In this document: positions 11,475-24,500 of the stretch, piece after piece
Layout: the number at the start of each line of letters is the position of its first letter
How positions within the stretch are numbered: the first letter of the stretch is position 1
From: Dentipellis sp. KUC8613
Taxonomy: Eukaryota > Basidiomycota > Agaricomycetes > Russulales > Hericiaceae
Assembly (NCBI GenBank): GCA_002286715.1
Contig: NSJX01000065.1
Location: 65,415-129,414, forward strand
Direction: 5' to 3'
Length of the DNA: 64,000 nucleotides
The notes under the pieces: generated by a model
What the model saw: only the letters and a program-made list of their open reading frames with translations
The model's database searches: none
Told to the model about the DNA's origin: nothing
Made by a program: the position numbers and the translations under genes

Positions 11475-14400
11475 TCAGCGAAGTAACGAGCCGCGCGGTT
11501 TCCTCATTGTCTCTGCAATTGCCAGGAATGTCTCCGCCAGACGAACCTTTCGAGCAAAAAGGTGAACGACAGCAACGAGAAGGACATGCTGGGGCACACT
11601 TACGGTATCAATGGCCTCGTGGAAAGAAGACGGGGTAGATCGATGACCATTTGGGTCTGGCAACGCTTGGTTTTGTACATCCAGAGCGAGTTCTGCCATA
11701 CTCCGTAGAGTATCTGTCGCCGTTTGCTGACCAAACGAGATTGTTTGGATAGAAAGCGGTTTTCTGACGGGAATATTCGTGAGCACATACGAATATTTTC
11801 GGCTCAAATTTGAACAACTGACCCTCTTTGCGCAGCATCCTGGCACATCGCATCAACCGTGTTACTGAGGGTGTCATCATTGAACCAACTTTCGCCATCG
11901 GACAGAAATATAACAATGGTATCGCTGATGGAGTTTCTGTCAGAGAACGAAAGTTCACCCTCGGGGCTTACTTACCGATCATCACGCCAATTATTTACCA
12001 TAACGGCTTGAGCACACTGTATCGCCGCAGAGAAACTTGTCGCCCCAGAAGGCTCCGTGTCCAAAACCATGCCGAGTAGTTCATCGGGGGAACTAGTGAC
12101 ATCGTCTGCGAGCGACGTATATGCGTTATGATCGAAAAAGATGACACTATAAGCATCGCGGCGAGCTGGTGCATGAGTGATTCCTTGGCGCGCGGCGTTG
12201 AGAGTCACAGCTGCCTGGCGAGCTGTCCAAAAGCTATAGAGTGCGGAAAAGACTGCCCCGAGTCTGTTGTCACACCTTCTGGCGATGCGATTTGTGGCTG
12301 GAGCATCCGGTAGCGGGCGCCGATCCTGTTCGGTCATAGATCCCGATCTAAGGAAATGATATTCAATCTGAAGGATGAGCGAAGTGATCAATCAAGCATA
12401 CTTATCGACAACAAAAATCCTAGAGAATGATATGGGGGTAAGGCCCAGGTTCCTTCGAGACAAAGGAACACATACACATGGAACGGCGGCGGGAGTGCGA
12501 AAGCTGGGTTTTGACAAGTGAAATGATGCCCGCCAATCGCCGAGACGTATCCTGGGCCGTTGGCGGCGAGCACCATGTGTTGGTTAGCATGAGCAGAGTG
12601 GAACAGCGGCAGGGTACAGAAGGAAGGTTGCGCAGGATTTGTCGCGGTCGCGGAGTGCTCGGGACCTAGTTGCACAGCAAGCATGTTATATCAGTATTCT
12701 CTAATCGTTTATTTAATCGTTCGTGTCACCTGCACACATTGTATCGCTGCCGGTCGTCGAACATGAGCACCAGGAAAATCTAGAGTGAAAAGAGCTCACC
12801 AGCTTGCAAAGTTCGTTTGTTCTTCTCTGGAGTATGGATCTGCAACAGACGGAATTTAAATCGAGATGCATCAGTAAATGGTATCACGCATCGACCCACC
12901 TTTGAAACCTGCACGGGCTGTTTAGTTGTTCAATCTACTCGTCAAGAAAAATCGTGCTCACCCGTTCGCCGCCAATATAACCCATGCGTGATATAGTCCT
13001 TGGGTCTCCCAGGCTCCGGCAAGAATGGCTGGAATATGTGCTCCATCTCGGCACCTTCACAATTTTCATCAGCCTCCGTACGGCACCAGTCAATATGCAC
13101 ATGTCTGCCAAGCGAAGTGCAGACAAGGTTACACATCATGGGTGCGCCATCGTCATTTGTCGAAAACTTGCGGCCTTCATGCTCGATACTCGTACCGTCG
13201 GGCCCATCTATCGCCCACCGCGCCCGCGACATGGATCCGTGTGAAGTCTCATGTTCTCGTTGCGTGTGACCTAGTGTAAGATGAGACTCAGCGCACGAGC
13301 ACGAAGATCAAACACTAACCGAGCGGTAGCGTGCAATAATATCCGCAATGGTCGCATCTATATTTTCTGTAAGCGGTCAATGTTCGACAGTGGGAGATGC
13401 CACGGACGCACCGTGACTCGCAAAAATGGAATGGCCGCGGTTCTGAACTGTGACAATGAGGACCTCGATGCTCTGTTTGATCAGGAGGAATACGCTTGAT
13501 GCAATCGAGACGTCTTGCGGCTGGTAAATGGTGGATGAGACAAGGGAACATGACCATTTCACACACGATGACCGACCTTGTGTGTACTAAAAAGTCTTGT
13601 GAACAAGTTTCAGGATATTCAATTAGATAAAGCACACACCTTCGTGTACTGGAAAGTCTCGTGTTTGCCAGTAAAGGTAGCCTCAATGGAGTGAGGGTGT
13701 GTCTCAATTTGACATATGCCTGCGTCTGCACACAGAGCGTTACACGAATGCTCTTGGCTACATCATTCGTTAGCAGGATCCTTTGTAGGATTGATTCAGT
13801 AAGACGGACCCGCAAAGATGATTTTGCCCTTCTTCAAGCCCGTGCAAGTGCTCGTGTCTGCAAAGTTGTTTGCAGAGTTGACAAGCAACCGGACACAGCC
13901 GGTCATCGCATTTGTGGATTGTGTGTTCTTCGTGGCTATAATGTCATGAATAAGTATTTCACATGGCGATAACGCAATGAAAGCGGACCTGGGAACACAG
14001 CAAGTTCCAGCACATGACCATCTCTTTCCACTGGGGAGCAGAATATCTGCAAGATCACAGGGCTGTATACATGTTCCGGGTTGAGATCAAGCATCCAGAC
14101 GGAGATCGATTTTGTTACCTTTCCGCACATATGGAGAGGTGCCGAGCACATATGAACACCGTCGACATGACCCAATGCCTGAGAGTTATCGTGTCAGTAT
14201 CGACCGTTCTCTGCAACAACTCTGTTACTGACCTTTGTGCACTCCCCCATGCAGCCTTGCTTGTCTCGAAGCTTACAGGGATCGCCGCAGAGATGCGACG
14301 TTATATTACATCTGGGACGGTGAAACATGAACGAGGAAGAACGACGCCTTAAGAGAGGTTTTGCAAACACTTACACGTGTTTTCCTGGATGTCCAGCGCT

Positions 14401-17400
14401 ACTGCCTAGTCAGAATGGCGAATTATCGTCATCAAAAGCAAGACTTACGCCATTCCGCACGGCTTTTCAACATTAGCCTTAGCACAGAAACCACAGTCGT
14501 GGATGCACTTATGGGCAGTCTTGCAATTATGTGCACCTTCGTGAAGACGACCTTGTATGCACAACAGCTGACATGTTGAGCACTGTGCCTTGCAGAGTTG
14601 GACGCTGGCCTTCAGTTCTACGCTTGCATTGTTGAAAGTCCGACGTAGATCTTCGACACTGGCATGATTCGCTTGAAATCTGGAGACATTCACCGATATC
14701 CATTCGCGGACATGGTCGATACGCATGTCTGCTAAAGCATTTAGGTGAGTTGCGAGCTCTTGAACCCACTCATTGTCAGACTGGTGCTGGCGAAGAGATG
14801 CCCTATCCCAATTATCTTGCAACGTGGCAAGCACATCTTCGCGGTTCATCCCGTCACTTGAACCCAACAGCTCCGTAACACTGAAGAGTGCACCGGAATC
14901 AGGTTTATCGATCGGCAAATCTGTATCCAGGTTCTAAAGCCAGCAGTCAGCGCATCCATTACAATAATAAGTATGATATGGGGTGCTTGCCTTAAGAGGT
15001 TCCGCATCCGGCTGTATGTCGAAGAGCCCCGCGTGTAGTGCAATTGAAAGGTGTGAAAGTAGCGTCTGCGCACGATGGGTGGCCATTGTCTCTAATGAAA
15101 TTTTCAGCAGACTCGATGTGAGGGAGTATTTTGGAGGACTCACGTGAAAGTGCACCCCAGTCGTTTGCCTATGATTGATGGTAAGTCAAACATTCCGAAC
15201 AATATGTCTGCCCCAGCTACGCGCCTTTAGCTTCGCCATCAAGGTTTTCATTGTGTGAAGGAACTCCCCGGCTGCACGGTGGGTCGTAGGCTGATCCTCC
15301 AAAATGACTCGAACAGTATGGAATAACTGGTAGAACTCGTTGGATTCAATCACCGGCCACGGGATAATGTTCAGCTTTCCGGCATGAAGACGGGATATGA
15401 AGTTGGCATCACGTTCTTCATGGACGATTTTCTGGAACTTCAACGAGAATCTATGTTTCATAGGGTTAGAATCCCCGCCAGTAGGGAGAAATATAAAATA
15501 TTCTCGGACATACTCTCGTGTGATATCAAATTTGTCCGTATCGACAACATCCTTCACGGGAGTTCGGTCAAATGACGAAGCCGATAACCTATACATTCAA
15601 CATACCTTGATGATGATGAGGAGTCTTGACTGGAATAAAGATGGATTTGCTGCCGGGTCTAGGATATTTGCGCTTGATTGGAAGGATTGAAATAGGCCCG
15701 TGATGTCACGACTGAGAGCGAAATTGTTCCGGAAGAGAACCTGCTCTATGGCTCAGCACCCGTGCACGTTCGCGAAAGAAAATTCGTACAAGGTTTGATA
15801 TTGCGGTATTGAATAGCACCAGAAAGGTGTCTTCTTGTGCGGACCGCTCGATGCTGTGAACGCCTACATGTTCTTGAGGATAAGTTTTCTACGAACTAAA
15901 TGAAATCACTAACCTTCAAAATCCAATGCGACGATCAAATTGTTAGCAGTCGGCGTGACGGACAGCCAAACGCCCTCTAAATGATGCTACGATCAGTTCT
16001 GATTCTGGGTCGCAGAGTGGGCACCGACCTGTAGTCCGCATAGCACTCCCGGCGAACGAAGTATCCGCCAAATGGTTGAGTGCGAAGCTCTTGCCGACAG
16101 ACTGCTCTCCCATTGAGGAGACAACTTTCACCGGCTGCGAAAGTCATTAAATAAGAAATGTATTGTATTAGAAATTCGAGTTCCCTACCTTCGAGGCCAG
16201 ATATGACTGGAAAATGGATTCGTACCAGCCAAAAGACATGTTGTCCACGATGCGGCTGACATCGGCCCCGAGCAGATTTTTCTCCAGGTCTGCGGAGTAT
16301 ACGCCATCCTTCAGTGGTATGAACCTATTTTCACGGCAAACAGCAATATGGATTGGAATCAGGCAAAGTAGCCCAACAAGCCATTCTCCCACCCGCAAAA
16401 CTGAGATGTCGAGAACAGTGTCGGTTTCCGCCAAAAGCCGTTCAGGAAGCGTTGAGAGTATTGACAATTTGCTCAGCTCGTCCCCAGTCGGCTTTCGAGT
16501 CTGCTTCTCGAAAGATTCGATCATATGTTGGAAGTAGGTAGGGAAAGGATAGTCGTCGCGATCGCAAACGAAAACAAGTGCTTTCTCACGACGCCAATTG
16601 GTGGATGAAATGGTACTATGCCCGATGGCGGACTGCACGGGGAAGCGTGTCCACATTTCCGAGTGACAGTCAATGAGGCAATTGTGAGCCGTGGAATGAT
16701 CGCCATGATGACCTTTCTTCCCCTTGCCTCCGTATTCTGTGAACATGAATTCCGTCACGTTGCTCGTGATATCTAGTGCAACAGATTTGCAGGTATGAGA
16801 AGACGCGTCGAGTGCCAGTAAGTGGACCGTCGATTTGTTGACGAATGACGTCAAGGTAACATCGTCGATTGGAAGGTCAGGCAAATCAAGCGAAAGCCCT
16901 GTAGACGAGCCAAAGGTGCTCGTGTGGTAGCCTGTCAAAGTGGGAACAGAATCTTGATGAGTGAGCGCCAGTAAACAAGATCCATCTGGCGAGGACCAAA
17001 CTTTCGAAGGACGGCTTTGGAGTGTGACAGAGGCAGGGCTATTGCAGGTTAAGACATGGCCTAGTGATGCACCATTATTTGAACAACTTACCGAAATTGT
17101 AACGTCACGAAAGAATAGATTCGTGCACGAAGGTGACTATCGATCAGCAGGATCTCTTCGGTTCCCGAGATGAAACAAGCATGGCAGATCGCGACCTCAG
17201 AACTGTACTCCTTGAACCACGGTGCAAGGTCTACTTTGGCGACTGCCTGTAGTGTTCTCAGGGACTCGTCGAATGCATACAAATGGAGTTGCAGCTGAGA
17301 ATTGCAACATTAGCGCGAACAATCACCCAAGCATAAGGTTTGAAGCACCTTGGATGACCCGCATACAGCCAAATTACGCTTACTTTCATCAAATGCAAAG

Positions 17401-20400
17401 AGAATCCCATCGCCAATTTTCTCCGTATGAAACTTCTTTTTGGCCTTTCCCTTGCTAATAGCGCTGTTGATGGAAGCCGGATCCTCCAGGTATATCTCAA
17501 CCTCTCCCATACCATCACGAGTGATGAGTATTACAAGCACTCGGTTGTTCTCGAGGAACTGTACATGTCTGAGAATCCAAAGACGTAAGAAACGATATGA
17601 TAGGGAACGCGGGATGCATGACTCACCTGACGACGCAATGAGTGCGTATCTCGAATTCAATAGCTTGTTTCGCATCTGCGATTGGCTTCGGAACAAACTT
17701 GCGGTCCAGTTGTAACTCATGTCTTTCCTCCGTCGACAAGCTAAACGGGAATATATTGCAACGAATCACGGGCTCGTGGAGGAAGTACTGGCAGCCAGAG
17801 ATTCGGTAAGTATCTATAAGCCACGGATGAGTTGGGATGATGACGCAGCAACAGTTGTAGTTACCCAGATGGTAGATGCGTCTGACCTCGAGATGCTCGA
17901 AATGGATCCGTCTGAGCGAAAGATCAGAACGATAGTGGCTCTTCAAATTAGAGACTTACACTGGAGCTGAAGGCGGAGCCTCGCTGTTCACCCCGTTGAT
18001 GAAAGCAGTACGCAAAAGTGACTTGGCACGCGCTTTCTCGCCGGCAAGTTCGAGCTTCAGCTGCTTCTTGCAAGTCACGTCCTGTATTGCCAGGATGCGA
18101 TGAGGCAGCCGTTTAAGAATAGAGGATATTCTTGATCGAAGAACATCCGCTGCAACGCTCTTGATTTTTGCAACGAAGGATTGCAATGTTCTATTGTCGG
18201 CAGGGAATGTCTCGAGATCGATGAGGAACTTAGCGTCGACAGTGTCTTGCACAAGGGTCTTTGCGTCCTGAACTAGATCGCGATTGCGGGCTGATTGAGG
18301 TTCGTTAGACCCCGCTAGATAACCCCAGACCTTCTGTTGAACTTTAGTCAACAAACCGGCATTCTCCTCCGCACTTGGAGTGCGACTAGCTGAAGGTTTC
18401 GAAGAGATCGCTTCACGTATCTTGTCTTCTGTACTTGCGCGAAGAATCCTTCTAAGGAGCTCGTCGACACCAGAGGAGGCCAGAGCTTCGTCTTTGAGGG
18501 CGAGCTGTATAACGGCGAATTGCAGCTTTAGACGCCGGAACTCCGCGTTGTTCAGCTTCTCGAAATCAGCTTTGTTCAACTCGTCATTGTAAAGCTGCTG
18601 CATGCCGCTGTACATTGTGAAAAGGTTCGTGATGTACTCTGCAAGACATTGTGTCAACGCCAGGACGAAATAGCTCGAAGGATGCCGTTACCTTGTGCAC
18701 CATGGGTCGGAGTATCTGCAGGCATAGGGCCAAGTGAAGAAGGAGAAAGAGTGCTACAGAAAAGCGACTCATTAATACAAGGATCCCATTCACATTACGA
18801 AGATACTCGTACGTACGGGTAAATGCGAGCAACATGCTTGATTACGGCTTCTCGCAAACTTTCTTCTAGCTGACGCAGGCTGCCATCGAGTTGTTCTTTC
18901 AGATTTCGCTGCCTGTCTTCCGACTGCATTTGAAACCTTTTCTCCAAGTCCGAGTTTCCTGTCGCCCTCTCGACACATTGCGGGAGCCAGCGACCTTTGG
19001 GCTTTAGCTTCGTGATGATGTCCAACGCCTCATCGTCCAACGACTCGGAAAGAGTTACACACTCGACGCTCCTTCAGTCGTGAGGGTGATGAGCCGCAGG
19101 GAACAGAAGTATTGCAAAGATAGGACTGACAGTAGGTCACGAAGGTGGGTCACATAAAATTCGCGTCTTATATCAAACACCTCGGTTGTTGTTTCGGGAG
19201 GTGAGAACTTCATCACCATGAACCCTTGCGAGGTTTCACCCTGTATCAACTTCGGCTTGAACATATCAATGTCAAGCGAGTCGGATCCCTCGGGCAATCT
19301 ATGGGCTCTTATGTACTTCGAAGTCAACTGTCACAAACATGTGTCAGTGCTTCATAAAGAAAGCGATTGAATGATAATCTGCTACCGTAAAACCAGGATG
19401 AACAGTGATGTTTTCCTCTTGTTCGTTCATTGTTTCGACTTCAAAGGTGAAGACCCTGTCGGTGCTCGTGACGTTGGGCATTGCCACAGTTGATGTATCA
19501 CCTTGGCCGTGCCATACAATGGTGCGAGCGCATTCAGCAGATATAAGCGCGACATTTTGGTCGCACAACTTTGTCAGGTACCTACCCGCCTTATGAGTAT
19601 ACATTAACCACTCGCAGTACAATCACCTACCTCATGAACGTCACTCGATTACGCGCCACCGCGGATACAGCAGAATCGTCCCATGTCGTTGACTCAGGCC
19701 AATAGACAACATAGATCTTGTTTTCCGTGGCGGAGAACTCGGGAGGCTTGACGAAATACAACCCTGATCTAAGGACGGGCTCGGAAACGGACGACAAGTC
19801 ATCTTCGGGCCGGCACATCCTGCTCATGCTAAGAAACAGAATAAACATTGACATGCGGCTCGGAATAGAAACTTGGCAGAACTCACATGTTCTCGTCAAT
19901 GGCACCAATCGACACCAGAAACCCTGCTATCTCCTCTCTGATCCCATATATCCCAACGGGCCGTACGTTCAACTTATCAAGAGCCTTGAAATCGACCTTG
20001 GTTAGCGATGTATAAGCTCCGGGGTACATGGATTCGACGAAGTCTCGTAAAGAGTCTTGGGAAATGACGATCTTGGCGACTACTTTCCGGGTCAGGTGAT
20101 ATCCAGCATTCTTGATACTAGAGAATGCCTACCAAGGCCTCCACTGCCTTGATCGCTGATGAGATCGAGGATACGATAAACACCTGGCATCATTTTCACG
20201 AGATCCATGTCGCTCGTATATGATATCTGAGTAGGCGTGGCTGCCAAGTCGCGGGCTTCTTGCATGTCCATGTCCTGATTCGCGGGCGTTTCTAAAGCCC
20301 TGAGACGTTGTGCGAGCGACTCGGGCAGACTCTGCACGTTGCTCGTCTCCGTAGTCATCTCTATATCAGGTAGCATTTCGGGGCCAGATGCCGTGGGGAT

Positions 20401-20784
20401 GCTCTGGCCATCCGCCTCACCTCGAGACGGTGGCAATGACATGAAGACATCAGAGTCGGTGTCAGAGTCAATGCTGCTCTGATTCTGAACAGCACGGTTC
20501 ATCTCACAGTCCAGGAAGAGGAGAAAGTAGCTAGAACTCACTGTGGAATCCTGGTTGTGGGTATCGACTTCAGTATCGGGTTCTGGCATTGAAATGACTT
20601 CGTTAAGAAGGTTCACGACGCACGACGTGAGACAACTGCTCGCACCATCAATGCTTATCATCGCAGTGTCTTCATCGTGATAGCCTTCAAGTCGGCCGCC
20701 TATTCCTGTCGCCGTCAGCTCAAGTCGCAGCTACAACGGCTCAGGCTGGAACAAAGGCACACCTGGATCGGCGGAACTTGTCAT
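11475..20784 (-). CDS. Giant VLIG/GBP-like GTPase with Cys/His-rich region and VWA domain, copy B (many introns)
   Basis: The start is a 22-nt first coding exon (20763-20784, MTSSADP) spliced to an exon encoding GYHDEDTAMISIDG. Domain order matches copy A: Ser/Asp-rich segment with SDVFMSLPPSRGE and ISYTSDMDLVKMMPGVYR (20661-20100), conserved region with YVVYWPESTTWDDSAVSAVA (about 19627-19780), Glu-rich and helical regions (19622-17956), beta-rich section (17946-16168), GTPase with P-loop GEQSVGKS (16087-16110), helical stretch (15155-14600), Cys/His-rich region including CKAQCSTCQLLC and HKCIHDCGFC (14590-12942), and a VWA domain with MIDAS DKSGSM assembled across an intron (about 12335-12410) and FLSDGES. 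It ends KPRGSLLR like copy A. Splicing leaves no premature stop that I can see. It lies head-to-tail with copies A and C, so the array grew by tandem duplication. Molecular role unknown. Confidence 0.85.
16087..16110 (-). other. GTPase P-loop (G1) of copy B
   Basis: Encodes GEQSVGKS, a Walker A of the form GxxxxGKS. The eight residues are identical in copy A (5663-5686) and copy C (26165-26188), and the downstream FALNHLADTSFAGSAMRTT is also invariant. This fits a dynamin/GBP/VLIG-like G domain and argues that all copies still bind nucleotide. Confidence 0.85.
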
Positions 20785-21550
20785 TGCAGAGAAAGGGAAC
20801 TCTGGGGCGGAATGATGGGGAAGCGAGAGATATAGAGGAGATACGGGGCACCTTTTGATAGAAGAGAAACCTTGTGGTAGAGGTTAGGGATGGGAGATAG
20901 GGTCGAGGGCTGACAAGACCAAGACGGCGACCCAACGGCGACCTGCCATACACGCGTCGCGTCGCGTGTCTCCAAAGTGGCTCACCGTGACCACGCCGGC
21001 GCGTGCACGAACAAAGGGACGTCCTGTTAAGTAGCCTGTCACCGAGTCCTTACTGTTATTCATCGAATTAGTCCTAGTACCCATCAGGTCTCTGGAGTCT
21101 GAGGTGATGCCATGGGTCATCAAGGATGCCCCGGGCCTCCTACTAGTAGTCATGGAATCCGATGCTGCTTGGTACCGATGCCAGACAGTTTTCGCCTATT
21201 CCGAACGAGTGAGTTCCGCTACTGGTTTACGCTGTGTCAAAAGGCTGCACCGCTGGGCGTTCGAGCGCAGAGTGATTTGGATGGCTCGATGGTGGTGACG
21301 TGTGACTAGCAGGCTCGATGCTTGGGCCGAAACGGGCCGACTCAACGCGACGACTGATCAATGCAACAATGTATCAACTGTTCAACCCTACGTGATGACT
21401 GAACTTCTTCATTGAATCAGTCAAGTATTGGCCGCAATAGTCACTGGTACACCACGGTACGTGCGTCATAAATTTACACTATTCCTGCAAGGTTCCACGC
21501 TGAACCTCCATGCATCAACACATCGCCTCGAATAAGATCATGACTAGTTT
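20785..21550. other. Spacer between large-gene copies B and C
   Basis: About 0.77 kb holding the promoter of copy B and the 3' flank of copy C. Apart from the shared promoter word at 20962-20970 I recognise nothing in it. Confidence 0.5.
20962..20970 (-). promoter_or_regulatory. Shared promoter word GACACGCGA, copy B
   Basis: TCGCGTGTC on the plus strand, 178 bp upstream of the copy B start codon and preceded by a second CGCGTCG repeat. It is identical to the word upstream of copies A and C. Confidence 0.4.
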
Positions 21551-24500
21551 TCATAGAACAGCGACGGGAAGCAACGAGCCTCGTGGCTTCCTCAATGTCT
21601 CTGCGATTGCTAAGAATGTCTCTGCAAGATTGACCTTTGAAAGTATGAGTATGACTACCATTCACCCTGTATACAGGGCAGACTCCAGCGCTGGGGACTC
21701 ACGGTACTGAGGGCCTCGTGAAAAGCCGAGGGAGTAGACGGACGGCCATTCGGGTCAGGCGGAACCTCGTTCTGGATCTCTAAAGCGACTTGCGCCATTC
21801 TCTGCAGCGTTCCAGAGGACATGCGAGGCCCAAATGAGATTGTCTGCAGGGACATTGGTTTCCTGCGACATTCACGCTCAGATTGAATTTCCGTCCAAAG
21901 AAGTGTCAATTTGGCGCCAACCTTCGTTGCAGAGCAAACCGGCACAAGGCTTCAACGGTGCGATTGTTGACTCTGCATTCGCCATCAGACAAGAAGATCA
22001 CGATAGGATCCCTAGAAAAGACGCCATTCTCAAAAACTGCTCATAATGGTGTTGTACAGACCTGCTTACCGCTCGTCGTTCCAGTTCCTCTCCACAACAG
22101 CCTGAGCCCCCTGCAGTGCCGCAGTGAAATTAGTACCTCTAGAACTCCTCGTTTGTAAAAGTATATCCAGAAGCTCCGCAGGAGAGCTAGTAACGTCGTC
22201 CTCGATGGGAATGGTCGTGTTACTATCGAAAAACACGACGCTGTATGCATCTCGGCGAGCAGGGGGAGGTGCGCCTCTTGCTCGTGCTCCGCCCTGGGCT
22301 GTGGCAGCGGCACGAGCGGTCCAGAAGCTATAAAGTGCGGAATATACCGCGCCGAGCCGGTTATTGCAGTATCGAGCAATGCGATTCGTGGCTGGTGCAT
22401 CTGGCAAGGGCCGACGATCTCGATAAGTCATTGAACTGGACCTGTTGTACGAAATTGAGAAACAAAGTTCGGCTGGTATCCGGCAGCAAACGTACCTATC
22501 AATAACAAAGACCCTATAGCGACCACAGAGTAAGCAAGTAGAGCCGTTCACATGCATATATGTACCTACACATGGAATGGCGCTGGTAGCATGACGGCCG
22601 GATTCTGGCAAGAGAAATGGTGCCCGTCGGTTGCTGAGAAATATCCTAGACCGCCAACCAGAGCGTCTGCTTCGGGGACATGGAGTGGATGGAATAGCGG
22701 AAGGGTGCAGTATGAAGGCTGTGCAGGGTTCGTCTCGGTTGCAGAGTGTTCAGGACCTGGTTAGAAATTAAAAAGTTCACACATGTCGATAAGAAGGAAG
22801 AAATAGTTTTGAAAACACCAGTCACTTACCTGGGCACATAGTATCACTTTTGGAACCCAGAATTAGCGATGAGTGATGTTGTTGATCGAGCATACTCACC
22901 ATTTTGCGAAATTTGTACGTTCCTCTCGAGAGTAAGGATCTATAGTGAAAGTCGTGTCAAAATCGTAGAACTTTACCAGTATGATTCAACCGACCTTTGA
23001 AGCCTGGAAGTGATGGTCGAATCCTGCGTAAGTTTACGTCTTTCGGTAAGATTCTGCTCACCCTTTCGTCGCCAATACAGTTCATGTGTAATGAAATCCT
23101 TCGCCCGGTCAGGGTCCGGCTGCATCCTCCGAGAGATGTGTTCTACATCTGTGCCTTCGCAAGGTTGCCCGGCCTCCGTGCGGCACCAGTCAATATGAAC
23201 GTGTCTTCCAAGTGAAGCGCACACGAGATTGCACATCATAGGTGCGCCGTCATCATTGGTCGAGAACCTGCGTCCTTCATGTTCGATAATTGTATCATCT
23301 GTGCCATCTATCGCCCAACGAGCGCGTGACATCGAGCCATGAGATGTCTCATGCTCTGGCTGTGCATGGCCTGACGCGGACTGTTCAGCAGCACTTATAC
23401 TATTCAAATTACAACACTGACCTAGGGGCAGCGTGCAGTAATACCCACAGTGGTCGCAGCTACCCATTCGTCAATACCTATTACTGTGAAAGAAGGGATA
23501 TACGCGTACCGGATCTCACAGAAATGGAATCGGTGTGCTTCTGAGCTATGTGAATGAGAGCCGTCGTGTTCTGTTTGATCAGGAGGGATACTTTTGACGC
23601 AGTCGAGCCGTCTTGCGACTAGTACACCATGAGTGAGTGAAGTTTGTACTCTTGTGGCGCGCATCGGCTAACCTTGTGTGTACTTCAAAAACGGTCAGTC
23701 AGAGCGTCACTAGTCGTTTCCACAAAAAGCTCACCTTTGTGTATTGAAATGTCTCATGATTGCCTGTAAAAGTGGCCTCAATGGAATGAGGGTGTGTCTC
23801 AATTTGACATACGCCTGGGTCAGCACACAATGCACTACACGAGTGCTCTTGACTATGACCCTTGTCAAAGAAACACGTAACAAAAAGAAACAGATGAACG
23901 GACCCGCAGAGATGCTTTGCCCCTGCTTCAAGCCCGTGTAAATGATCTTCTTTGCATAGCTGCTGGCAAAGTTGACACGTTATGGGGCACAGTCGGTCCT
24001 CACACTTGTGAATTGTATGTTCCTCGTGACTAAGTATACGGATAAGCGACCACCCAGAGAGGGTATGTACAGAAGGTTTACCTGGGAACACAGCACAGGC
24101 CGGGGCATGACCATCTCTTTCCGTCAGGTAATATGATCCCCGCAAGATCGCAGGGCTATACACAATTTTCGGATTGTCAAGAAGAATACCCGCAAAAAAA
24201 AACGGCATTGTTACCTCGCCGCACATGTGGAGGGGTGCGGAACACATATGCGTGCCATCTTCATGGTTTAACGGCTGCAGTAGACCAACTTAGTATCGCA
24301 TTTGACTAGAAGAGTCATTAATGTTACCTTTATACATTCTTCCATACATCCTTCCTTGTCGCGAAGCTCACAAGGTTCCCCGCAGAGGTGCCAAGTAACT
24401 GCACATCTTTTATCATATGATCTCAGCCGGAGAGCAGTATGTGTAGAAGAATCACTTACACATGCTTCCCCGGGTGTCCGGCACTGTAGCGTCGTCAGGA

